DNA from: Bacteroidetes bacterium UBA2322
Lineage (GTDB): Bacteria > Bacteroidota > Bacteroidia > Chitinophagales > UBA2359
Direction of reading: 5' to 3'
Length of the DNA stretch: 6,733 nucleotides
Assembly: GCA_002345145.1 (NCBI GenBank)
Contig: DDVC01000184.1
Coordinates: forward strand, 1 to 6,733
Shown: positions 1-6,641 of the stretch, in pieces
How the letters are laid out: every line of letters begins with the position of its first letter
Numbering within the stretch: position 1 is the first letter of the stretch
The notes under the pieces: generated by a model
What the model saw: the letters and a program-made list of their open reading frames with translations, nothing else
The model's database searches: none
Told to the model about the DNA's origin: nothing
Position numbers and translations under genes: made by a program

Positions 1-54
1 TCAGGCTTTTTTTAGTGAACTCATTTTAATTAACCATATCCTAAACCTTTTTTT

Positions 55-717
55 ATGAATGTAACCCAGTGGTTAGCAGTTTTATTTTTGTTGCTTTTTT
101 GCAATATAGGCGCATGGGCATCGGGTGGTAAAGGAGATAAACCTGTTTTATCAGACCCCGAAAAGCCTAAGTACAAAAGCATTATTTCGGTTCAGCCTTT
201 TTCACTTATTGCCGGCGGATTAGATTTATCATTTGAACAGCGTTTTTCGCCTGCACTAAGCGCCCGATTGAATTTTGGCTACTTTTTATCTGCCGACCCT
301 ATCGGGTACGATGGGTTTGAAGGCGGACTGAAAGACATGGACGGTTTTAGGGGCGAACTCCAAATTAGGCGTTACCTTAATGTAGATGACAAAGAAGCGC
401 CCGATGGCTTTTACCTTGCCCCTTATGCCCTTTACCGCCAAATGAAAGCCATTAACGAAAAATGGACTTTTAACCCCGATGATGGTGCCGGCACTATTAC
501 CGAAGTAAAAGAATTTGCCAGCTCTGCGGGGGGTGGTTTATTGGTAGGTATTCAGTTTCTTACCAAGCGCCGCATTAGCGTTGATATGTTTGCCGGCGGC
601 GGGGTGTATTTACCTGTTAATGACCAATCGTCTGATGAGTTGCACCTGCCCATTGTAAACCCCTACAAAAAAACAATTGCCCCAAGGGTAGGTTTTAGTT
701 TTGGGGTGGCGTTGTAA
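55..717 (+). CDS. Secreted small protein, probable outer-membrane beta-barrel
   Basis: I do not recognise a named family. The 220-residue product begins with a typical signal peptide: a hydrophobic stretch at residues 6-19, then A20-W21-A22 as a likely signal peptidase I site. The cysteine at 16 does not sit in a lipobox, because the residue before it is Phe. After a short charged linker (about 23-40) the chain alternates hydrophobic and polar residues in strand-like blocks with Gly/aromatic turns, for example around 42-62, 69-78, 99-107, 118-128, 155-168 and 173-185. It ends in a strand, PRVGFSFGVAL. This pattern fits a small 8-strand-type outer-membrane barrel of the kind common in Bacteroidota, but barrel topology is inferred. 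The ATG at 55 follows an A/T-rich leader with no Shine-Dalgarno sequence. The gene converges on kdtA and shares a terminator with it. No promoter box is visible in the 54 bases upstream. Confidence 0.8.
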   Translation: MNVTQWLAVLFLLLFCNIGAWASGGKGDKPVLSDPEKPKYKSIISVQPFSLIAGGLDLSFEQRFSPALSARLNFGYFLSADPIGYDGFEGGLKDMDGFRGELQIRRYLNVDDKEAPDGFYLAPYALYRQMKAINEKWTFNPDDGAGTITEVKEFASSAGGGLLVGIQFLTKRRISVDMFAGGGVYLPVNDQSSDELHLPIVNPYKKTIAPRVGFSFGVAL

Positions 718-750
718 CCGCCGTTGGTAAAGATTTTAGCCTTCTGTTTT

Positions 751-795
751 AAAAAAAGACAGCAGCCCATTCATTGGGTTGCTGTTTTTTTTTTG
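751..795. terminator. Bidirectional rho-independent terminator
   Basis: An 11-bp stem (759-769 pairing with 775-785, one G-T pair) encloses a 5-base loop. It is flanked by seven A residues at 751-757 and ten T residues at 785-794. Read on the plus strand it ends the 55-717 gene; read on the minus strand the A-run becomes the U-tract that ends the kdtA transcript, whose stop codon is at 809-811. The location between two convergent stop codons supports the call. Confidence 0.9.
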
Positions 796-808
796 CTCAG
801 GTCAATAT

Positions 809-2077
809 TTACCCGCTCAACCAACCCATCAGGTTTTGCATAATGATAGCGGTTCCGCCTTTGTTTTCATGAACATACTGCTTGCAAATGCCCGATGCTT
901 TGCGGAGCGCTTCTTCATTGGCGAGTAGGGTAAACAAAGTTTGGCTCAATTGCTCTGCATTGTGTACCACAAAAGCGCCGCCCAGTTGCACAAGCTGCAC
1001 CGCCTCTATGAATTTATGGTGCGCCGGACCAAAAAATACCGGCAACCCAAAAACGGCGGCTTCTAATACATTGTGAATACCTGCCCCAAATCCACCGCCT
1101 ACATAGGCAAACGTGCCATAGCCATACAATTGCGCCAACATGCCTACGTTATCTATAACCATTACCTTGGCATCGGCAATTTTTGCCGGCGTTTGGTGGT
1201 GAGCGGTACTGTACCAAACCACCGGCATACCTGCCAACAAAGATTTTAACTGAGTAAGGCGCATGGGTGTTACCTCATGCGGGGCAATCATAAAACATAC
1301 ATCGGGCGGAGCTTGCAGCATTACCTGTTGCAGCAACTGCTCATCTTTTGTCCACGTACTGCCACAAACCACCACCCGCCTGCCGGCGGCAAAATTAGCT
1401 GCTATGGGTATGTTTATGGCTTGCGAGGCAGTAGCAAGTACGCGGTCAAACCTTGTATCGGGGGCAAGTATGGTTTGGTTTACCCCAATACTGCAAAGCA
1501 AGGCAACAGAACGTCTGTCTTGCACAAAAATACCCCGATAATACCGCAAAACCCGTCTAAACCCGATGCCATACCACCTGAAAAAGGCTTGATTGGGTCG
1601 GAAAATAGCCGAAACCAACGCCACCGGTATATTTGCCCCATGCAGGGCGCTAAGGTAAAACAACCAAAACTCGTACTTAACAAACACTGCTAAGGTAGGT
1701 TTTACCGCTGCCAACCACCTTTGGGCATTTCGGGGCGAATCGGGCGGGAGGTAAAAAACGGCATCGGCAAAGGGGTAATTTTTTCGCACTTCAAAACCCG
1801 ATGGAGAGTAAAACGTAAGAATTATCTGTACGCCGTTTACCTGTTGCTTGAGCGTTTCAATAATAGGTCTGCCCTGCTCAAACTCGCCCAGCGAGGCGCA
1901 ATGCACCCAAACCCGTTTGCCGGTAGGAGGCAGAGCCGCCATACTTTGGGCTATGGTTTGCCAAATTTGCCGCCTGCCCTTAACCCATAGCGCTGCCTTG
2001 GGCACAAACAAAGCTGCCGCATGTATAGCACACACATAAAAAAAGGTAAAAAGCCGGTAAATAAAGGTAAAAAACAC
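809..2077 (-). CDS. waaA: 3-deoxy-D-manno-octulosonic acid (Kdo) transferase
   Basis: This is WaaA/KdtA, a GT30 glycosyltransferase with a GT-B fold. It transfers Kdo from CMP-Kdo to the lipid A precursor at the cytoplasmic face of the inner membrane, the first step of LPS core assembly. The 422-residue length matches the family. Residues 1-24 form a hydrophobic membrane anchor. The N-terminal domain carries HCASLGEFEQG at 59-69, in which E65 corresponds to the family's catalytic glutamate. The C-terminal domain has GSTWTKDE (239-246), the PHE motif (266-268), and the nucleotide-sugar site GGGF...HN..EA (327-340) followed by G-P-V and GP (345-351). The start is GTG at 2077: an in-frame TAA lies six codons upstream at 2093-2095, no ATG intervenes, and the first internal Met is past the anchor. 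The gene lies 110 bp downstream of the Omp85 gene and has its own promoter box at 2168-2175. Confidence 0.96.
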   Translation of the reverse strand: MFFTFIYRLFTFFYVCAIHAAALFVPKAALWVKGRRQIWQTIAQSMAALPPTGKRVWVHCASLGEFEQGRPIIETLKQQVNGVQIILTFYSPSGFEVRKNYPFADAVFYLPPDSPRNAQRWLAAVKPTLAVFVKYEFWLFYLSALHGANIPVALVSAIFRPNQAFFRWYGIGFRRVLRYYRGIFVQDRRSVALLCSIGVNQTILAPDTRFDRVLATASQAINIPIAANFAAGRRVVVCGSTWTKDEQLLQQVMLQAPPDVCFMIAPHEVTPMRLTQLKSLLAGMPVVWYSTAHHQTPAKIADAKVMVIDNVGMLAQLYGYGTFAYVGGGFGAGIHNVLEAAVFGLPVFFGPAHHKFIEAVQLVQLGGAFVVHNAEQLSQTLFTLLANEEALRKASGICKQYVHENKGGTAIIMQNLMGWLSG

Positions 2078-2101
2078 GGTAATACAAGTTATTTAGCAGG
2101 G

Positions 2102-2120
2102 CAATGCACACCCGGCATTG
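2102..2120 (-). other. Hairpin in the kdtA leader
   Basis: The perfect 6-base inverted repeat CAATGC / GCATTG (2102-2107 and 2115-2120) has a 7-base loop. It lies between the predicted promoter box and the GTG start of kdtA, about 24 bases upstream of the start. No T-run follows it on either strand, so it is not a standard terminator. It may be a leader RNA structure, an operator half-site pair, or chance. Confidence 0.35.
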
Positions 2121-2167
2121 TATAAGCACAAACAAAAACGGCAGGTTTAAGCGCCCAAAAAAGCCCG

Positions 2168-2175
2168 CAAAAGTA
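2168..2175 (-). promoter_or_regulatory. Promoter -7 box for kdtA
   Basis: On the minus strand this reads TACTTTTG, an exact match to the Bacteroidota -7 consensus TAnnTTTG, followed by C as is often seen. It lies 12 bases beyond the Omp85 stop codon and predicts a transcript start near 2161-2163, with a leader of about 85 bases before kdtA. No convincing TTTG -33 box is found at the usual 19-21 base spacing, so strength is uncertain. Confidence 0.55.
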
Positions 2176-2187
2176 CATACAAAGCCC

Positions 2188-4005
2188 CTAAAACAGCGCC
2201 ACATACCCAAAGTGAATTTTACCCTGCCGCAAATTTACGGGGTTGCCCTGTTGCCTGCCCAGCGCATACATGAGCCCAAAAATACCCGCTTTGGTTTGGA
2301 GGTTAGCGCCCAAACCAAAGCCAAAAGGATAATCGGCAGAGCGAGCGGAAAGGGTATTGTTTTGTAGGTACGCTCCGTCAATAAATGCAAAGAAATTGGC
2401 ATTTTGACCCAGTAGAAACCGATATTCGAGCGTAGCCACCGCATAACCCGATGCCCAGATAGACTCCTCATCAAAACCGCGCAGCAGGCGGTTGCCGCCT
2501 ATGCGGTACAGTTCGTTTTGCAGCAAATTGGGGTTGCCAAGGTAGCCGGCAGAAAGGGCGGTTTTTAGCACGCTCAGTGCGCCCAATTGCCAGTACTTTT
2601 CTGCTCTTGCCATTATGCGGTACTGAAATCGGTTTTGGTTGAGGCTGTCGTATTTGTTTTGAAAATTGAGTTCCAAAGCTTCGCCAACGGCTAAAATGGC
2701 AAGGTTGGGTTTTATGCGTTTTAACCCTGCGCCGGCTTGCAGGTAGAGGGTGTATCCTTTTCGGGGATTGAACCGGTAATCTAATTGCTCGCGGTTTAGC
2801 TCTACGCCATATAGGGTAAAAGCCACATCGAGCAAATCGGGCAGGCGTTTTTGTTGTGCCAAACGCACGCTATCTACCGATAAAAGTACCGATGTTTTGT
2901 TGTCTATAAACACTTTTAGGTAGTTGTTGCCTTTGCTTATGTATTGCAAACCAAGGTAAGTGCGCACATCGCGAAAAAGCGTATCGGCAATAAACAGCTC
3001 AAACCGGGCATCGGCGCCCAAGGGCACTAAGGGCAGGTACGGATAGGTAAAGGCGGCTTTAAACTCCCTGCGGGCATTAACGTAGCTTTTAAAGTCAATA
3101 TCTAAGCGTTCGCCTGCTCCCAGTACGTTGGCTAAGTTAAGTTGCCCATCGCCAATTACCTGAAACCGTTGGCGAGTATTGCCCGGCGTTCCGGTGGTGG
3201 GCGGACGTGGTAAAACGCCCAACACCAAATTGAACCGACTGGCTTTTTTTCGGGCTAAATAGAGGTTTACCTGCGCTTTGTTGTCTAAAAACAATACCTG
3301 TGGCGGAGCTGTTTCTTGCAAAAAAGGCAACTCGCGCAGCCTATTGGCGGTTTGAACTACGGCGCTTTCGTTGTAGGGTTGTTTTTGCTTTATACCCAAA
3401 TAATTTTGCAGGTAACTTCGGTTTATTTTTACGTTTCCGTTTAGCACAAGGCTGTCGTAGGTAAAAAATTTACCCTTATTGAGCAGCAACTCAGCGCTGA
3501 CGCCGCCGGTAGGTTCCACTTCAAAATTGGTCAGTTGCAGCGCGGCAAAAGGGTAGCCGTTGTTTTCGGCATATCGGAGCAGTTGTTTTTGCAGCAGCTC
3601 TAAGGTTTTGGGGCTAAAAGGTTTATTTTGGTATAACTTAGCCTTATACCCCACCCCCGTAAGCCATGCTTTGGGGATACTGTTTACATAAAGGTTTTGC
3701 CAAACGTAGCGGTTGCCCAAGTAAAATTGGGCGCGGGTAAAGAGCGAGTCCACCGTTAAAGAATCAAAAGAAGCCGATAGGTAGCCATAGGTTTGGAGTT
3801 TAGCAAGTCGGTTTTGGAGGTTTTGCTTACCGTCATCGGCATTTGCGAGGGGGGTAATAGCGCCGGTAAGCTGCACCAATGTTACTGAATCTGGCTGTTG
3901 CTCAAAGGTAAGGATTAGCCTGTGGTTTTGTGCGCTTATGTTGGTTGCCGGCAATAGGGCAGCCACAAGTTGTATTGTTATTAGGAACAGAACCAAACAG
4001 CGCAT
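2188..4005 (-). CDS. Omp85-superfamily outer-membrane protein, TamA/BamA-like
   Basis: The 605-residue product belongs to the Omp85 superfamily, which inserts or moves proteins or lipids at the outer membrane. A signal peptide (hydrophobic 3-19, cleavage near A25-Q26) leads into three POTRA-like repeats, roughly 28-105, 106-175 and 176-252. The last is the clearest: FFTYDSLVLNGN, then two helices including NRLRELPFLQ, then a strand ending VNLYLA. From about 255 to 605 follows a barrel of alternating strands, long enough for 16 strands. The hallmark L6 segment is seen as GGNRLLRGFDEE at 503-514, with the RGF triplet at 509-511. The C-terminus ends in Phe within FGYVALF, the usual barrel-insertion signal. 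Length and three POTRAs resemble TamA (about 580 residues) more than BamA (about 800, five POTRAs). It starts with ATG 60 bases after the PD40 gene, with no promoter between them. The exact substrate cannot be told; it is unlikely to be the essential BamA. Confidence 0.88.
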   Translation of the reverse strand: MRCLVLFLITIQLVAALLPATNISAQNHRLILTFEQQPDSVTLVQLTGAITPLANADDGKQNLQNRLAKLQTYGYLSASFDSLTVDSLFTRAQFYLGNRYVWQNLYVNSIPKAWLTGVGYKAKLYQNKPFSPKTLELLQKQLLRYAENNGYPFAALQLTNFEVEPTGGVSAELLLNKGKFFTYDSLVLNGNVKINRSYLQNYLGIKQKQPYNESAVVQTANRLRELPFLQETAPPQVLFLDNKAQVNLYLARKKASRFNLVLGVLPRPPTTGTPGNTRQRFQVIGDGQLNLANVLGAGERLDIDFKSYVNARREFKAAFTYPYLPLVPLGADARFELFIADTLFRDVRTYLGLQYISKGNNYLKVFIDNKTSVLLSVDSVRLAQQKRLPDLLDVAFTLYGVELNREQLDYRFNPRKGYTLYLQAGAGLKRIKPNLAILAVGEALELNFQNKYDSLNQNRFQYRIMARAEKYWQLGALSVLKTALSAGYLGNPNLLQNELYRIGGNRLLRGFDEESIWASGYAVATLEYRFLLGQNANFFAFIDGAYLQNNTLSARSADYPFGFGLGANLQTKAGIFGLMYALGRQQGNPVNLRQGKIHFGYVALF

Positions 4006-4065
4006 TGGGCAGGCAGGTAAAAAGGTGTATAGAGGCTACAGCTGACCGGTTGGGTTATACCCGAT

Positions 4066-4956
4066 TTATGGGTTTATTTCAGCCACAAAGACCAATTTTT
4101 GGGCATCGGGACTTAACGCCAATCGGGTGATATTTTTTATCCCGATAGCCGAAAAATCGGCAATAACCTTCCATTGATTGGTTTGTGGGTTAAAACAGTA
4201 GAGCTTGCTGCCGCTTGCCATAAGCAAACCCTCATTGGGCAGGGCGGCAAAGTCTTCGGCATCGGGCAGGGCTTTTGCTATGGTTTTAGTATCGAGGGTT
4301 TCGGTATGCAGACGTTTAATCAGCCAATTTTGGTTGCTTATTTTATGCAAAAAAAGTACCGAGTTGGGTTTACCCGGCGCAGGTAAAATGCACCTGCCTA
4401 TGTTTACCGCCGCTATAACCCCGGCAGTATCGGCAGCAGCGGCTACTTGTAAGGTGGGCGGACTGCCCAGTACAAACATGGCTAATTGTTTGTTTTTTTG
4501 GGTGGTGGCATAATAACCCACCGGCTCTATATGGGGCTGATGTAATTGCGGCGGTTGGTTGTGGGTAAACAGCCAAAGTCGCTGCGTTTTGTCGTTTTCT
4601 TCTACCCTTACTACGGTAAATGCCCCCTTGGTGGCGGCAGGCTGTGCCGAGTACTCGCCGGTAAGGGGTGTTTGGGTAAGGTTTTGGGTAGATTTATCGG
4701 GCAAGTGGAGCCGGTAAATATCGGTTTTTGCCTCGTTTTGGGCGGCGGTAAATAAAATGTTTTTACCATCGGGCAAAAAAGCGGGTTGGTTATCGTAGCC
4801 GTTTCGGTTGGTAAGGTTTTGGGGTTGCCCTTGCACGCTGCAATTGCCCTTTTTATTTAAACGGAGGTCAATTAAAAACAAATCGGTATTGGGCAACTGG
4901 GCAAATATGGCGCTGTATGCCATACAACAACACCAAAAAAACAAGCTCTTTTTCAT
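4066..4956 (-). CDS. Periplasmic PD40/TolB-like beta-propeller protein
   Basis: The 296-residue product has a signal peptide (K2-K3, hydrophobic core 5-18, cleavage between A19 and Q20). The cysteines at 9-11 lie inside the core and do not form a lipobox. The mature part carries WD40-like PD40 blades of the TolB type: the best is YDNQPAFLPDGKNILFTA at 54-71, followed by DIYRLHLPD and QNLT. A second, weaker repeat starts near EYSAQPA at 101, and a last one is ITRLALSPDAQKLVFVAE at 276-293. Blades between 130 and 260 are eroded. Such propellers usually act as protein-binding platforms in the periplasm; no catalytic residues are visible. Its length fits about five or six blades, without the TolB N-terminal domain, so it should not be named tolB. 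It begins 15 bases after the phosphoesterase stop codon and is followed by the Omp85 gene. A partnership with that outer-membrane protein is inferred from position only. Confidence 0.8.
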   Translation of the reverse strand: MKKSLFFWCCCMAYSAIFAQLPNTDLFLIDLRLNKKGNCSVQGQPQNLTNRNGYDNQPAFLPDGKNILFTAAQNEAKTDIYRLHLPDKSTQNLTQTPLTGEYSAQPAATKGAFTVVRVEENDKTQRLWLFTHNQPPQLHQPHIEPVGYYATTQKNKQLAMFVLGSPPTLQVAAAADTAGVIAAVNIGRCILPAPGKPNSVLFLHKISNQNWLIKRLHTETLDTKTIAKALPDAEDFAALPNEGLLMASGSKLYCFNPQTNQWKVIADFSAIGIKNITRLALSPDAQKLVFVAEINP

Positions 4957-4971
4957 AGTTCAACAGGGGGT

Positions 4972-6405
4972 TTAAATGCCATCTTGGGGCAAAATGAAAG
5001 AATTACCGACAGGGTCAAATTGCCGCAGAGCTATGTTATGCACTGTGCCGTTTGGCGAAAGCTCAATATGCACAAAAGTGGGTTTAAACCTAATATAGGG
5101 TGTAAGGTGGTTTTGGGCAAGATGCCACAAAAACGTTGCCGGCAGGTTTGGGTCATGGTTGTTGTTATCGGGTTGCAAAATTTGGGGCGGAAACGTCATC
5201 AAATCTGCCCAAGTGCCGGTGTTAAAATACACGCTACCATTGGGCAGGGTAATCTGTTTAGCCAAATGTGTGTGCCCAAAAATGATGTATTTAAACCCAT
5301 TACCGGCAAGTTTGGCGGCGGCTTGGTAGTACTCGGTCAGTGTTTCGGTGTGGAGCGAAAAAGTATGGGGCTGCTGCAACAATTTGAGCGATTTGATTAG
5401 CGCCGGCAGTCGTTGTGTAAGTTCCGATTGGTTGCCCGGCAGCAGCAATTGCAGCAAGCTCAAAGTTTTGGTAAAAAAAGAGCGGGTTTTTACCTCACCC
5501 CTGTCGGTATCGGGTGGGTTAAAACCCATGGCTTGGTTAAACTCCTGCAAATCGGCTTCGGAATCCCCAAAAACGGCTTTCAGTTGTTGCTCCACTAATT
5601 CATCGGCATCATCGGGTTCAATGGCTGCTTTACCCATATTGCGGGTTGTTGGCGTTTTGAACCAGTTAAAGTCGTTGGCATAAATGCGCAGCACCTCTCC
5701 TATGGCAGTGCGCACTTGCGGGTCAAGCGCAATTAAAATAGGAATAGCGGCTTCGGTTTCGGGCTTGAGCAGGTCTATAAACCGATAGGTTTGTTTTAGG
5801 GGGTTCATAACCCGCTCCACCAAAACGCTGCCTTTGGGCGGGGTAAAAGTAGTACGCCAAGGCTCGTTTCGCGAAAACTGCTCGCGCAGCAGGCGCAGGT
5901 TTTCCTCGTTAATGCTGTTCCAAGCATCGTATCGGTTGCCATGTTCTATAATCAGCTCATTGCCTATGGTGTAAGCCTCGCCGTCATACAAAAACCTAAA
6001 ATTGGCGGCAGTAGCGCCCATAGCCTCCTCTAACAAACGCCTAAGCGGCGGCAGGGCAAGCTCAATATCATGGTTGCCCAACAATAGGGTAACGGTGTGC
6101 TGCTTGCTTTGCAAAAATTGTGAAATGGCGTTAAAAAACGGTTTCTCTCGCCCGATGATGGTTTGCAGTTTTTTTATGGCAACTTCTATCTCCTTTTCAA
6201 AGGCGCGCCAGGGCGTTTCGGCTAAAAAATCTACCAAATCGCCGTTGATAACCAATTCAATATGGGTTTGTGTTTGCTGTGCAAGCAGTTGTATAAAAGC
6301 AGCAAGCTGAGCGGTATGCGTGTTTAGCTGAAAACCGCGCTCAGTGGCAGATGAGCCCGGCTCGCCGCCAATATGCAAATCAGATATTACGTAAATGTGT
6401 TTCAT
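4972..6405 (-). CDS. Large calcineurin-like metallophosphoesterase
   Basis: The 477-residue protein shows the full dinuclear-metal phosphoesterase set: D9 and H11 in ISDLHIGG, D56 in INGDLVD, N111-H112-D113 in LLGNHD, H155 in EHGNRYD, and H378/H380 in FGHTH. It should hydrolyse a phosphate ester or pyrophosphate in the cytoplasm; no signal peptide is seen. Motif spacing up to H155 resembles LpxH-type UDP-diacylglucosamine hydrolases, but the protein is about twice their length. A helix-rich insert of about 190 residues (181-370) separates HGN from GHTH, and HGN replaces the HGD usual in LpxH. Substrate is therefore open; lipid A metabolism is only suggested by kdtA in the same cluster. I start at ATG 6405 because the motif-bearing first strand begins there. 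An upstream in-frame TTG at 6456 would add 17 residues but overlaps the promoter box. The gene heads the four-gene minus-strand cluster. Confidence 0.9.
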   Translation of the reverse strand: MKHIYVISDLHIGGEPGSSATERGFQLNTHTAQLAAFIQLLAQQTQTHIELVINGDLVDFLAETPWRAFEKEIEVAIKKLQTIIGREKPFFNAISQFLQSKQHTVTLLLGNHDIELALPPLRRLLEEAMGATAANFRFLYDGEAYTIGNELIIEHGNRYDAWNSINEENLRLLREQFSRNEPWRTTFTPPKGSVLVERVMNPLKQTYRFIDLLKPETEAAIPILIALDPQVRTAIGEVLRIYANDFNWFKTPTTRNMGKAAIEPDDADELVEQQLKAVFGDSEADLQEFNQAMGFNPPDTDRGEVKTRSFFTKTLSLLQLLLPGNQSELTQRLPALIKSLKLLQQPHTFSLHTETLTEYYQAAAKLAGNGFKYIIFGHTHLAKQITLPNGSVYFNTGTWADLMTFPPQILQPDNNNHDPNLPATFLWHLAQNHLTPYIRFKPTFVHIELSPNGTVHNIALRQFDPVGNSFILPQDGI

Positions 6406-6453
6406 GGTTTGGTAAAAAGGCGTTGTAAGGTAACACAAAAGGCAATGCTTACA

Positions 6454-6461
6454 CAAATATA
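6454..6461 (-). promoter_or_regulatory. Promoter -7 box for the minus-strand operon
   Basis: On the minus strand this reads TATATTTG, an exact TAnnTTTG match. It predicts a start of transcription near 6447-6449 and a leader of about 43 bases before ATG 6405. It also covers the alternative TTG codon at 6454-6456, which would then not be in the transcript. No TTTG -33 box is seen at the expected distance. Confidence 0.55.
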
Positions 6462-6571
6462 CGCGGTTTGCCGGTTTTTTGAGCGTTTTGTTTGTTTGGC
6501 TTAGCCTAAATGAGGTAAATGGGTGGTTGGGGGAGTAGAGAAGATTGGTTGGTTTGCCCGCTATAAGTAGT

Positions 6572-6612
6572 AAAAAAAAATTTGGTGAATTGGGTTATAG
6601 GGAGTAACTTTG
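6572..6612 (+). promoter_or_regulatory. Full Bacteroidota-type promoter for the rightmost gene
   Basis: A TTTG -33 box at 6581-6584 is followed after exactly 20 bases by TAACTTTG at 6605-6612, matching the -7 consensus TAnnTTTG. Nine A residues at 6572-6580 sit directly upstream and could act as an UP-like element. Transcription would begin near 6617-6619, leaving a leader of about 25 bases that is A-rich and lacks a Shine-Dalgarno sequence. This is the best promoter in the window. Confidence 0.75.
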
Positions 6613-6641
6613 GGGCTGAATGGAATAATTAAATAAACAAC

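Noticed and set aside
1..16. T-run at the left edge as the tail of a terminator for a gene outside the window
   Set aside because: The matching stem would lie outside the window, so it cannot be supported.
882..2039. Several plus-strand open frames of 60-140 codons opposite kdtA
   Set aside because: They lie wholly antisense to a gene with clear family motifs, have low-complexity or cysteine-rich translations, and lack leaders or promoters.
4052..4062. Small inverted repeat GGGT-TAT-ACCC between the PD40 and Omp85 genes
   Set aside because: The stem is only four pairs with no T-run, which is within chance expectation and too weak for a terminator.
4924..4956. Lipoprotein signal in the PD40 protein from its run of three cysteines
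   Set aside because: The residues before the cysteines are aromatic and do not form a lipobox; A19-Q20 is a better signal peptidase I site.
4984..6310. Plus-strand open frames opposite the phosphoesterase gene
   Set aside because: They are antisense to a well-supported gene, and their translations show no domain-like pattern.
4972..6405. Naming the phosphoesterase lpxH
   Set aside because: Motif order fits, but the length is about double, a large insert is present, and the HGD motif is HGN. Nearness to kdtA alone is not enough.
6406..6456. N-terminal extension of the phosphoesterase from TTG
   Set aside because: The extra residues do not look like part of the fold or a signal peptide, and the codon lies within the predicted promoter box.
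6498..6506. Palindrome GGCTTAGCC in the divergent promoter region
   Set aside because: It has four-base arms with a single central base and no second copy; an operator cannot be argued from one short site.
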